Both the position numbers and the translations under genes were made by a program. A stretch of DNA of 64,000 nucleotides, taken from the NCBI RefSeq assembly GCF_041538065.1, contig NZ_JBGORW010000003.1, positions 1 through 64,000 of the forward strand, given 5' to 3'. This document shows positions 26,256 to 34,671 of this stretch, piece by piece. Position 1 is the first letter of the stretch; the number at the start of each line of letters is the position of its first letter. Source of the stretch: Leptotrichia hongkongensis (GTDB lineage Bacteria; Fusobacteriota; Fusobacteriia; Fusobacteriales; Leptotrichiaceae). The notes under the pieces were generated by a model, which did no database searches, had not been told where the DNA came from, and was given only the letters and a program-made list of their open reading frames with translations.

Positions 26256-27527
26256 ATGGAAGATAACAAGATTATCATTCTAAAAAATGGCATTGATGTT
26301 TTTGGAAATAAAATTGAAATTTTAATAAATGATGAAATTATTAAAAAAATTTCTGAAAATATTGATGAAAGCAGATTTAAAAATAACAAAAATGTCAGAA
26401 TCATTGATGTTGAAGAAAAATTAATAATGCCAGGAGTTATTGATGTGCATACGCATATGAGAGAACCAGGAATTACCTACAAAGAAGATTTTACAACAGG
26501 TTCACGTGCGTGTGCCAAAGCTGGTATTACGACTTTTTATGATATGCCAAACACAATTCCGACGACCACAACGTTAGAAAATTTGCTGGAAAAGAAAAAA
26601 TTAGCAAGTAAAAAGTCAATTGTGAATTTTGGATTTCATTTTGGTGGAAGTAAAAATGATAACGTTGAGGAAATGAAAAAGGTTTTGAGAAATGGCGAAG
26701 CAAATACAGTAAAAATTTTTATGAATGTAACGACTGGAGAGATGCTTATCGAAGATGATAAAATCTTGAAAAAGGTATTTGAAAATTCTGAATTGGTACT
26801 GGTTCACGCTGAAAATGATATGATTGACAAGGCAATAGAATTAAATAAAAATTATGGAAAAGGACTTTATGTTTGTCATATCCCATCAGCGGAAGAATTA
26901 AAAAAAGTTATAAGTGCCAAGAAAAATAAAGAATTAAATACAAAAGAGCATCCAATTTATGCTGAAGTTACGCCTCATCATTTATTTTTAAATACTGAGA
27001 TTCGTGAAAGTACAGAGCGGAATAAAATGCTTCTAAGAATGAAACCTGAATTAAGAGAAAAATCTGATAATGAATTTTTATGGGAGGCAATAAATCAAGG
27101 AGAAGTTGATACAATTGGAACAGATCACGCACCACATCTAATAAGTGAAAAATTGGAAAAAATTACGTTTGGAATGCCAGGAGTAGAAACTTCACTTGCA
27201 CTTATGATAAATGCCTTCAACGAAGGGAAAATATCACTTGAAACAATACAAAAGTTAATGTGTGAAAATCCTGCAAAAATAATGAAAATTGAAAAAAGAG
27301 GAAAGTTGCAGGAAGGTTTTTTTGCCGATATAATTGTAGTTGATACACAAAAAGATTGGATTGTCGGTGTAGATGACACAATTGAATCAAAATGTGGCTG
27401 GACTCCTTATGAAAACTGGAAATTAAAAGGAAAAAACACAATGACAATTGTAAATGGAAAAATTATTTATGAAAATGGGAAAATTAATGATATTCCTAAA
27501 GGAAAAGAAATCAAATTTTCAGAATAA
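26256..27527 (+). CDS. pyrC: Dihydroorotase
   Basis: Dihydroorotase cyclises carbamoyl-aspartate to dihydroorotate. The 423 residues are the class I length. The zinc ligands DVHTHMREPG lie near residue 65, followed by EDFTTGSRACAKAGITTFYDMPNT, a later VHAEND and HHL, and the catalytic GTDHAPH near 290. All metal ligands appear present, so it is likely active. AGGAG lies 7 bases before the ATG. It is the third pyrimidine-pathway gene of the cluster. Confidence 0.95.
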   Translation: MEDNKIIILKNGIDVFGNKIEILINDEIIKKISENIDESRFKNNKNVRIIDVEEKLIMPGVIDVHTHMREPGITYKEDFTTGSRACAKAGITTFYDMPNTIPTTTTLENLLEKKKLASKKSIVNFGFHFGGSKNDNVEEMKKVLRNGEANTVKIFMNVTTGEMLIEDDKILKKVFENSELVLVHAENDMIDKAIELNKNYGKGLYVCHIPSAEELKKVISAKKNKELNTKEHPIYAEVTPHHLFLNTEIRESTERNKMLLRMKPELREKSDNEFLWEAINQGEVDTIGTDHAPHLISEKLEKITFGMPGVETSLALMINAFNEGKISLETIQKLMCENPAKIMKIEKRGKLQEGFFADIIVVDTQKDWIVGVDDTIESKCGWTPYENWKLKGKNTMTIVNGKIIYENGKINDIPKGKEIKFSE

Positions 27528-27605
27528 ATCATTTACCTATATGTTAATAACTAATAAATAGTTTAGAAATAAAACAAAAATCAAAATTTGAAAGGAAATG
27601 ATAAA

Positions 27606-28235
27606 ATGGCTAATTTAACATTGGAAGAAAAAGTAGCAAAGGCATTATTTGATGTGAAGGCAGTAAAAATCAATGTAGGAGAGCCTTTTACGTTTGCATC
27701 TGGAATAAAGAGTCCAATTTATTGCGATAATCGTTATGTATTAGGATTTTCAGATGAGAGAGATACAATTGTAGAAGCATTTGTTGAAAAGCTTGATAAA
27801 AATGTGGAAGTAATTGTGGGAGTTGCAACAGCTGGTATACCTTGGGCTTCGTTTATCGCTGACAGAATGAAAAAACCGCTTGCATATGTAAGAAACAAAC
27901 CAAAAGATCATGGTGCGGGAAAACAGATTGAAGGTGCAGAAGTAAAAGGGAAAAAAGTCGTTGTAATTGAAGATTTGATTACAACAGGTAAAAGTAGCCT
28001 TATTGCAGTTGATGTGCTTCAAAAGGAAGAAGTGAAGGAACTGGAAGTAAAATCAATTTTTTCTTATGGATTTGACAGTGCAAAAGCAAATTATGCGAAA
28101 TATAACTGTAAATTCAGTTCACTTTCAAATTTTGATGTTTTAATAAAATTATTGGCTCAAACGGATTATTTGACACAGGAAGAAGCAAAAATTGCTTTGG
28201 AATGGAGTAAAAATCCTGAAAAATGGGGAAGATAA
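27606..28235 (+). CDS. pyrE: Orotate phosphoribosyltransferase
   Basis: It joins orotate and PRPP to give OMP, the substrate of PyrF. The 209 residues show the PRPP-binding motif VVVIEDLITTGKS (about 118-130), the flexible-loop KPKDHGAGKQIEG, and FTFASGIKSPIYCDNR near the N-terminus. The ATG giving MANLTLEE was chosen because AAAGGA precedes it; a TTG six codons earlier overlaps that site. It is the last pyrimidine gene here. pyrD, carAB and pyrR are not in the window. Confidence 0.95.
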   Translation: MANLTLEEKVAKALFDVKAVKINVGEPFTFASGIKSPIYCDNRYVLGFSDERDTIVEAFVEKLDKNVEVIVGVATAGIPWASFIADRMKKPLAYVRNKPKDHGAGKQIEGAEVKGKKVVVIEDLITTGKSSLIAVDVLQKEEVKELEVKSIFSYGFDSAKANYAKYNCKFSSLSNFDVLIKLLAQTDYLTQEEAKIALEWSKNPEKWGR

Positions 28236-28297
28236 TAATTCTTAAAATAAATATTTAAAAAATTTGAAAATAAAAAATATAAATGAAGTAACTAAAT

Positions 28298-28828
28298 ATG
28301 AAAAGAATATTATCAATTATTGTAGGACTAATTCTGATGCTAACATTAGCAAGTTGTCAAAATGGAAAAAAATTTGCTGAGAATGACTTGAAAGAATCAA
28401 TGGAAGCTCTTCAAAAAGGAAATTTTTCTGTATTAAAAGTTGATAAACAAACTGAAGATGCATTCAAGGCATTTGAGGGAGCATATGAAAAGATGTCCTA
28501 TAAAATTAACAAGACGACAGAGAAAAATAAAGATAAAATCCTTTTAAATGTTACTATGAAGTATCCTGATTTATCAGCAACAGCAGAAATGTTTAAAGAC
28601 AAAATATCAAAAGAAGTTCAATCATTGAGTGGAAAATCAGATGAAGAATTTAATAAGCAAAGCATGCCAATTTTAAAGGAAGTGGTAAATGAGAAATTAA
28701 ATGATTCTAATTTAAAATATTTTGAGGAAACATTTGATATTACATATGTAAAACAGGGGGATAACTGGGAAATAGAGGAAAATAATCCACAATTTATTAA
28801 AGCGGTATCCTTTAATTTTCCAATATAG
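28298..28828 (+). CDS. Lipoprotein of unknown function
   Basis: The protein has 176 residues with a type II signal peptide ending in the lipobox LASC (lipidated Cys at residue 20). The mature part is helical at first (AENDLKESMEALQKGNF), then a mixed domain of about 120 residues containing a WEIEENNPQF segment. The shape resembles a DUF4878 or NTF2-like lipoprotein, but the match is too loose to name. The ribosome site is weak. It lies 62 bases after pyrE and may be co-transcribed. Confidence 0.75.
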   Translation: MKRILSIIVGLILMLTLASCQNGKKFAENDLKESMEALQKGNFSVLKVDKQTEDAFKAFEGAYEKMSYKINKTTEKNKDKILLNVTMKYPDLSATAEMFKDKISKEVQSLSGKSDEEFNKQSMPILKEVVNEKLNDSNLKYFEETFDITYVKQGDNWEIEENNPQFIKAVSFNFPI

Positions 28829-28895
28829 TTTATTCAAAATCAGATTTTTTATAAAGAACTTTAAATTATAACAGTAAAAAAATCTGTAAAAATAT

Positions 28896-28924
28896 TTGAT
28901 TTTTCAATTTTTTTGTAGTATAAT
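28896..28924 (+). promoter_or_regulatory. Promoter of the single-pass membrane protein gene
   Basis: TTGATT (28896-28901), 17 bases, consensus TATAAT (28919-28924), about 44 bases upstream of the ATG. Confidence 0.7.
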
Positions 28925-28967
28925 ATTTGCTTTAAAATACAAATAAATTTTTATAGGAGAAAATATT

Positions 28968-29822
28968 ATGGACAACAATAAATTTGGTGAAAATGCAAAA
29001 GAGCAGCTGGAAAGAGAAATAGAAGAATTAAAACGTCAGAAAGAAATTCAGGATTTACAAAGACAGAAAGAAGAGCTGGAAAAAATAGTTTATGGTAGTG
29101 TTGCGGGAAGCAGTACTAAAAATATAAATAAAGTGGAAAAGCCTATTAGAAATACAAATAATCCAGAAATAAATAAACAAGAAGACGAAGAAGAGGAAGC
29201 TGAAGAAAAATACGTTTCAAACAAAATGACGACAATTCTAGCTGCTGCAGTTGCAATATTTATTGTTTTAGTTGGATCTGGGATTTTTTATCTGAGAAGT
29301 CAGAATAAGAAGAAAAAAGAAAATCTAAAAAAAGAAATGGCAGCAGTATCACAAAATCAAAATATACCAACTGTAACAAACGCTCAAACTTCTGAAATTG
29401 TGCAACAGAAGGAACAAAAAAAGGTAGAGCAGCCAAAAGTTGAAGAAAAAAAAGAGATGCCTAAGGAAAGTAATGAGAAATTAGTTGTAAAAAGTCCAGT
29501 AGGTGTAAAAAAAGGAAGTTATTGTATAAATCCTAGTGCCAGTGAATCGGCATTCGATACTGATACTGTAGAAGATTCGTATGCACAGCATGGATATATG
29601 GCAGATATTTCATTTCAGGACTGTGTAATTAATAATGGGAGCTCTTTAAGACATACAGGACCTGTAACAGTAACTGTAAATCTTGCTGAAGAAAAAAATT
29701 ATGACGCTGTTATGAATAGAAGCAAATGGTATTTGGAAAATGGCCAAATTAGAAGAGTAAGTGGAGGTGACAGCACATCTTTATATTTTAATGGATGGCT
29801 AATGTATAAACAAAGTAATTAA
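28968..29822 (+). CDS. Single-pass membrane protein with N-terminal coiled coil, unknown function
   Basis: The protein has 284 residues and no recognised family. It has an N-terminal coiled coil (about 10-42, repeated Leu with Lys/Glu), a charged linker with a Glu-rich stretch at about 72-82, one membrane segment at about 88-107 and a Lys/Glu/Gln-rich stalk to about 175. A compact C-terminal domain of about 110 residues has two cysteines (SYCINPSA, FQDCVINN) that could form a disulphide. The topology suggests a cytoplasmic coiled coil and an external globular domain. It is transcribed alone, with its own promoter and terminator. Confidence 0.75.
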   Translation: MDNNKFGENAKEQLEREIEELKRQKEIQDLQRQKEELEKIVYGSVAGSSTKNINKVEKPIRNTNNPEINKQEDEEEEAEEKYVSNKMTTILAAAVAIFIVLVGSGIFYLRSQNKKKKENLKKEMAAVSQNQNIPTVTNAQTSEIVQQKEQKKVEQPKVEEKKEMPKESNEKLVVKSPVGVKKGSYCINPSASESAFDTDTVEDSYAQHGYMADISFQDCVINNGSSLRHTGPVTVTVNLAEEKNYDAVMNRSKWYLENGQIRRVSGGDSTSLYFNGWLMYKQSN

Positions 29823-29842
29823 TCAAAAATAAAATTATAAAT

Positions 29843-29873
29843 CAAGGGTAGAAGTTATTGCCCTTGTTTTGTT
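29843..29873 (+). terminator. Terminator after the single-pass membrane protein gene
   Basis: CAAGGG/CCCTTG stem with a 12-base loop, then a T-rich tail. Confidence 0.7.
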
Positions 29874-29915
29874 ATATAGGTTTTAGAATTTTTAATAAAA
29901 AATTTTGATATATAA

Positions 29916-29944
29916 TTGACTTTTTTTTGAAAATAATCTATAAT
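29916..29944 (+). promoter_or_regulatory. Promoter of the SIMPL-domain gene
   Basis: TTGACT (29916-29921), 17 bases, consensus TATAAT (29939-29944). The untranslated leader to the TTG start is about 135 bases, with no obvious strong structure. Confidence 0.7.
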
Positions 29945-30087
29945 TTGATAGAACTCTTGCATATATAATTTAGTATTGGATTACTGAAATAAAATAATTT
30001 TGGTAAAAATTTTAAAAATAAAATTAACATAGTTTTAAGTAATTTAAATTATGTAGCAGGTTTTAAAGTTCAGAAAAGGAGTAAAAA

Positions 30088-30852
30088 TTGAAAAAAATAC
30101 AATTTATAATAATTCCTACGATATTGTCCTTTGGATTAATAATATCTGCAGCATTAATTTCAAATGCCATGAACAAAGCAAATAAAGATGAAAACAGAAT
30201 TACAGTAAAAGGAGTAGCGGAACGTAGAATAAAAGCAGATAAGGCACTCATAAATATCGTAATTTCTGATAAAAATGAAAATCTCGACGAATTGAAAAAA
30301 AGTATATCAGAAAAAGAAAAATTGGCAACAGATTTGATTAAAAATCTAAAAATTGATTCAAATGATTATAGTATTGGAAATTTAAGAATTCAGCCAAATT
30401 ATATTGAAGCTTCATCGAATGTAAAACAGCAGACAACAGCAATTTCTACTCCAATTATGCAAAATGCTAAAATTTCAGATTACGAGGGAGTTGAAACAAT
30501 TTCTATTGTAACGAAGGATATTGACAAAGTCGAAGAGTTTTTTCAAAAATTATTAGAATTAAAGTTGCAAAGTAACAATATTCAAATAAACGAGCCAGAA
30601 TTTTTTATAACGAATATCGAAAGATATAAAAAAGATATGGTAGTAGATGCTTCTCGAAATGCTGAAATAAGAGCAATTGAGATGTTAAAAGTAAATAACA
30701 ATGAAATTGGCGGACTAAAAAATATTAGTCAAGGGCAATTTGAGATACTAGAAGACACAGAAGATGTGAGAAAAATCAATGAAAATGAGGCTAATCAAAT
30801 TTATAAAAAAATGAGAGTGGTAGTAACTGCAACTTATTTGATAAAATATTAG
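30088..30852 (+). CDS. SIMPL-domain (DUF541) envelope protein
   Basis: The protein has 254 residues. An N-terminal membrane anchor or signal (about 5-25) is followed by the SIMPL/DUF541 domain. The domain is recognised from ITVKGVAERRIKADKALINIVI at its start, the internal coiled coil LDELKKSISEKEKLATDLIKNL, and DASRNAEIRAIEML near residue 192. Family members are periplasmic or membrane-tethered and often linked to stress; the biochemical role is not settled. The start is TTG with AAAAGGAG 7 bases upstream; no ATG precedes the signal sequence. Confidence 0.85.
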   Translation: MKKIQFIIIPTILSFGLIISAALISNAMNKANKDENRITVKGVAERRIKADKALINIVISDKNENLDELKKSISEKEKLATDLIKNLKIDSNDYSIGNLRIQPNYIEASSNVKQQTTAISTPIMQNAKISDYEGVETISIVTKDIDKVEEFFQKLLELKLQSNNIQINEPEFFITNIERYKKDMVVDASRNAEIRAIEMLKVNNNEIGGLKNISQGQFEILEDTEDVRKINENEANQIYKKMRVVVTATYLIKY

Positions 30853-30945
30853 TTAGGAAAATCAAGTTTATTTTTAGAATAAATAGTAAATATAAGTTAA
30901 AAAATAAATCATAAAATAAAGTGAAAATTTAGGAGGAAAAAATTA

Positions 30946-31518
30946 ATGAAACCAGCAGCAGAATTAAGACAAGGAAGCACATATAGAAAGGACAACATCC
31001 CATATTTAATACTAAAAGCTGAAAGACATCAGTCAACATCAGGAAAAAGACAAAGAGCAGCAGAAGTAAAATTTAAAACAAAAGAGTTAATCTCAGGAAA
31101 AATACAAGAAATAACAGTTTTAGCAACTGAACTTATGGACGATATTATTCTTGATAGAAATCAAATGCAATTTTTATATGAAACTGATGGAGAATATAAT
31201 TTCATGGATCAGGAATCTTTTGAGCAAATTACTTTATCAGCTGAAGATTTAGGAGATGCAGTAAATTTCTTAGAAGAAGAAATGATTATTCAAGTATTGA
31301 TGTATGAAGGAACTCCAGTTGGTGTAGAATTGCCAAATACAGTAATTAGAGAAGTAACTTATACAGAACCAGGATTAAAGGGTGATACAATTGGACGTGC
31401 GACAAAACCAGCAACTGTATCTACAGGGTATGAATTGCAAGTGCCTTTATTCGTAGCAATTGGAGATAAAATCAAAATTGATACGAGAACTGGTGAATAT
31501 ATCGAAAGAGCAAATTAA
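30946..31518 (+). CDS. efp: Translation elongation factor P with an unusual loop
   Basis: EF-P enters stalled ribosomes and promotes peptide bonds at proline runs. The 190 residues have the three-domain length and the C-terminal signature of the family (VEVELP-like VGVELPNTV, GYELQVPLFVAIGDKIKIDTRTGEY). Lys34, the residue modified in many bacteria, is kept, but the loop reads SGKRQRA where PGKGxAF is usual. No EpmA/EpmB, EarP or YmfI modification gene is nearby. AGGAGG precedes the ATG. Confidence 0.95.
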   Translation: MKPAAELRQGSTYRKDNIPYLILKAERHQSTSGKRQRAAEVKFKTKELISGKIQEITVLATELMDDIILDRNQMQFLYETDGEYNFMDQESFEQITLSAEDLGDAVNFLEEEMIIQVLMYEGTPVGVELPNTVIREVTYTEPGLKGDTIGRATKPATVSTGYELQVPLFVAIGDKIKIDTRTGEYIERAN

Positions 31519-31550
31519 TAACAATTCAGAATTATAATAATAAAAAATGT

Positions 31551-31578
31551 AGCTATCGAAAAAACGGTAGCTTTTTTT
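31551..31578 (+). terminator. Terminator of efp
   Basis: AGCTATCG/CGGTAGCT stem (one G-U pair) with a 6-base A loop and T7. Confidence 0.85.
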
Positions 31579-31633
31579 GAAAAGGTGAGAAAAAATTAAT
31601 AAAAAATTAAAATTTAAAAAAGAGGTAAACTTT

Positions 31634-31942
31634 ATGAAAAATGATAAAATAAAAAGAGTTGAGCAAATGGAAAAAATTATGGATAAATCAGCGGATATTT
31701 TTAGAGAACTGAACATGGTGTTGGATAAGCTGGAAGAAAATTTGTCAGATTATAAAAAGCTGGATGAATATTACAGTAGCGAAAACTGGTTTTTAGATGT
31801 GGAAGACTTTAATAACGGTGTTTTGCCACAAGACTTGAAATGTGGAGTTTTGAGCGAAGACGGAGCTTATAATTTGTTTGGGGAAAATCATGAATTGGCA
31901 ATTAGAATGGTGGAGATTGCAGCTAAGATGTTGAGAAGATAA
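31634..31942 (+). CDS. DUF4298 family protein
   Basis: The protein has 102 residues. The family pattern is clear: an N-terminal helix RVEQMEKIMDKSADIF, LDEYYSSENWFLDVEDFNNGVLP near the middle, then LKCGVLSEDGAYNLFGENHELAIRMVEIA. It is cytoplasmic with no known function and is found in Firmicutes and Fusobacteria. AGAGGT precedes the ATG. It lies between efp and an endonuclease-like gene, possibly co-transcribed with the latter. Confidence 0.85.
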   Translation: MKNDKIKRVEQMEKIMDKSADIFRELNMVLDKLEENLSDYKKLDEYYSSENWFLDVEDFNNGVLPQDLKCGVLSEDGAYNLFGENHELAIRMVEIAAKMLRR

Positions 31943-31982
31943 TTCTCAGAAATAAAATAAAAAAATCAAGGGGTTGATTGAG

Positions 31983-32864
31983 ATGAAGAATAAAATAATT
32001 AGAGGGTTAGTTTTTGTTCTTTTAGTTTTGGGAATATTTTCTTATTTTAGAAAAGAAAAGATAAATGAGACAATTGATGTAAATAGAGATGAGAATAGAA
32101 TTTTAGTTGCATCATTTAATGCTATGCGTCTTGGTGAGAAACAAAAAGATTATCGGACACTTGCGAAAATTTTAGAAAAGTTTGATTTAATTGGGATAGA
32201 AGAGGTTATGAATGAGAAAGGAGTTAAGAAAGTTCAGGCGTATTTGGAAAAGTTGACAAAAGAGAAATGGGATTACATTATTTCGGAAAATTCTGTAGGA
32301 AGTGAAAATTATCGTGAATATTTTGCATTTATTTATAGGAAAAGTAGATTTTCTGAAGCGAGAGAGCTTGGATTTTATAAGGAAAAGGATGAGAATGAGT
32401 TTATGAGAGAGCCGTATGGTGCATATTTTAAAGCAGGAAACTTTGATTTTGTGTATGTTATTGCACATTCGGTTTTTGGTGATAAAGAAAAACAGAGACT
32501 ACTTGAGGCAGCAAATTATGTCAATGTTTATGAATATTTTTCTAAATTGACAGATGAGAATGATATAATTATCGCTGGGGATTTTAATACGCCTGCTGAT
32601 AATATGGCTTTTAAAAATATGGCTGATAAATATAACGTCAAGTATATTTTAAATCCTGAAGAAAATTTGACTACACTTTCGGATAGTAAACTTGTAAGTT
32701 CTTATGATAATTTTTTCATGAATTTTGAAAAAACAAAAGAATTTACTGGAAATTTTGGAGTTTATAACTTTATAAAAAATAATAATTATGCTATAATAAA
32801 AAAATATGTGTCAGATCATTTGTTGATATTTTCAGAATATTCAACATTGGAGGATTTAGATTAA
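31983..32864 (+). CDS. Membrane-anchored endonuclease/exonuclease/phosphatase-fold protein
   Basis: The protein has 293 residues: a signal anchor (IIRGLVFVLLVLGIFSYF) and then a DNase I-like domain. The active-site series is present in order: SFNAMRLG, GIEEVM with the metal-binding Glu, AFIYRKSRF, an AHSVF histidine, GDFNTPAD, SYDNFFMN and the final SDHLLIF. It is expected to hydrolyse a phosphodiester outside the cytoplasm, most likely DNA, but the fold also serves phosphatases and sphingomyelinases. The ATG was chosen over an in-frame TTG because AAGGGG lies 9 bases before it. Confidence 0.85.
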   Translation: MKNKIIRGLVFVLLVLGIFSYFRKEKINETIDVNRDENRILVASFNAMRLGEKQKDYRTLAKILEKFDLIGIEEVMNEKGVKKVQAYLEKLTKEKWDYIISENSVGSENYREYFAFIYRKSRFSEARELGFYKEKDENEFMREPYGAYFKAGNFDFVYVIAHSVFGDKEKQRLLEAANYVNVYEYFSKLTDENDIIIAGDFNTPADNMAFKNMADKYNVKYILNPEENLTTLSDSKLVSSYDNFFMNFEKTKEFTGNFGVYNFIKNNNYAIIKKYVSDHLLIFSEYSTLEDLD

Positions 32865-32970
32865 ATAGATTTATTAAAGTTAAAAATTTATTTTTGTTAA
32901 AGAAAAACTATAAGTAAACTGAAACTGTTGAAAAAATCTAAAAAATATCAATGAAAAAGAAAGGAAATAA

Positions 32971-34338
32971 ATGAAAGAAAAAGCATTAAATAGAAAATTG
33001 GTTTATAAAAAGGTTATTAATATTGGATTACCTGTGGCAATTGAAAATATGATTTATGCACTTATGAACTTTGTTGATATGTTTATGGTGGGGAAAGAGA
33101 TTGTGGCGCTTGGATTGGGGACAGTTGCTGTTGCAGGATTGGGGTTTGCAAATCAGATGTTTATGATTTTTATGACTTCACTTTTTGGGATGAATAGTGG
33201 CGGTGGAATTTTGGCGGCTCAGTATTTTGGGAATAAGGATTACAAAAATCTGAAAAAATGTCTTGGAATAACGATAATTGTTGGATTTTTATTTTCACTG
33301 CTATTTCTTTTCGCAGGATTATTTACGCCAAAACTTGTAATTTCAGTATTCACAAATGATAAAAAAGTTATAGAAATAGGGGCTTCATATTTACGTATAG
33401 TAGCGTGGACTTATCCACTTGTGGGAGTTGGTTTTGCCTTTAATATGCAGCTTCGTGCAATAGGGAAAACCAAATATTCATTTTACTCAAGTGTAATAGG
33501 GCTTTTGATAAATGTGGTTATTAACTATGTTCTGATTTTTGGACATTTTGGATTTCCTGCGATGGGAGTACGTGGTGCTGCAGTTGCAACAGTTATTGCG
33601 AGAATTATAAGCACTTTTTATATAATTTATGTGATTTATAAGTTAAAATTGCCAATTGCAGGGAAAATAAATGAATTATTTGACTTATCAATGGAATTTT
33701 TTGTAAAAGTTATGAAAATATCGCTTCCTGTGTTTATTCACGAAATATTGTGGGTACTTGGAGCAAGTGTGTATGTAATGATTTTTGGAAGAATGGGAAC
33801 AAATTTTGCAGCTGCAGTTCAGGTTGTAAAATCAATTAGCAGTCTTGTATTGACATTGTTATTTGGACTTTCGAGTGCAACTTCGGCTATAATTGGTAAT
33901 GAGATTGGTGCTGGAAGAGAAGAAAATGCTTATGACTATTCAATAATTTTATTAAAGGTGGCTGTTATTTCAGGGATTATTATTGGAGCAATTGTATTTA
34001 TTTTCAGTCCATTTATTCTACAACATGTAAATGAAAAAAGTTACCCACTAGCAAAAGAGGTTGTGAAGGCAGAGGTATTTGTAATTTTTGTAAAAGCAAT
34101 AAGTTTACAGCTATTAGTTGGAATTTTACGTTCAGGAGGGGATACGCTCTGGACAATGTTTGTGGATTTGATTCCGCTTTGGTTTATTGCGATTCCAGTA
34201 ACATATTTTTCTGGATTATATTTAGGATTTCCAGTTGTATTTGTATATTTACTTTCATGCAGTGACGAAATTATAAAAATATTTCCATGTATCTGGAGAT
34301 TGAAGAGCAAGAAGTGGATAAACAATCTAGTTAGTTAG
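32971..34338 (+). CDS. MATE-family multidrug/toxin efflux transporter
   Basis: The protein has 455 residues with about 12 hydrophobic helices. The MATE pattern is visible: GLPVAIENMIYALMNFVDMFMVG at the start, AGLGFANQMFMIF, the pseudo-repeat LPVFIHEILWVLGASVYVMIFGRMGTNFAAAVQVVKSI in the second half, and YPLVGVGFAFNMQLRAIGKT in the middle. It should be an inner-membrane Na+- or H+-driven exporter. Substrates cannot be told from sequence. AAAGGA lies just before the ATG. It has no adjacent regulator. Confidence 0.92.
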   Translation: MKEKALNRKLVYKKVINIGLPVAIENMIYALMNFVDMFMVGKEIVALGLGTVAVAGLGFANQMFMIFMTSLFGMNSGGGILAAQYFGNKDYKNLKKCLGITIIVGFLFSLLFLFAGLFTPKLVISVFTNDKKVIEIGASYLRIVAWTYPLVGVGFAFNMQLRAIGKTKYSFYSSVIGLLINVVINYVLIFGHFGFPAMGVRGAAVATVIARIISTFYIIYVIYKLKLPIAGKINELFDLSMEFFVKVMKISLPVFIHEILWVLGASVYVMIFGRMGTNFAAAVQVVKSISSLVLTLLFGLSSATSAIIGNEIGAGREENAYDYSIILLKVAVISGIIIGAIVFIFSPFILQHVNEKSYPLAKEVVKAEVFVIFVKAISLQLLVGILRSGGDTLWTMFVDLIPLWFIAIPVTYFSGLYLGFPVVFVYLLSCSDEIIKIFPCIWRLKSKKWINNLVS

Positions 34339-34401
34339 AAATTTGAATAAAAATGAAATATTTAAAAGGGAAAGTAATAAAAAATAAAAGAGGGTGGTTA
34401 A

Positions 34402-34572
34402 ATTGGGAATAAAAAAGACGAAAACAGAAAATTAGTTAATGGATTAAAAATTGAAAATACAGAAAGTATGGAATATTTTCAGAAACTTGTAAATTTTGGA
34501 ATGTGGAGCGATTTGATTAGGATAGCGTTTTATAAGAAGAAATTTAAGATGGTGAAGGAGAGAGTTCGATAA
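34402..34572 (+). CDS. Possible small gene with a non-standard start, or a decayed remnant
   Basis: An open frame of 56 codons begins at ATT directly after an in-frame TAA and ends in TAA. It encodes a polar, basic peptide (ends FKMVKERVR). GAGGGTGG lies about 5 bases before the ATT. A TTG one base further on uses another frame and stops after 10 codons. So either ATT serves as a rare start, translation begins at an internal ATG (residue 23 or 34), or this is a remnant that lost its ATG or suffered a one-base shift. No family was recognised. Confidence 0.3.
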   Translation: MGNKKDENRKLVNGLKIENTESMEYFQKLVNFGMWSDLIRIAFYKKKFKMVKERVR

Positions 34573-34671
34573 GTAAATTTAATTATATGGATATTCCGAT
34601 ACAATATATTTATTAAATAATTTAGTATAATTTTTTATTTGCTGCAACTTGGAATAAAAGGAGGTTTATAT

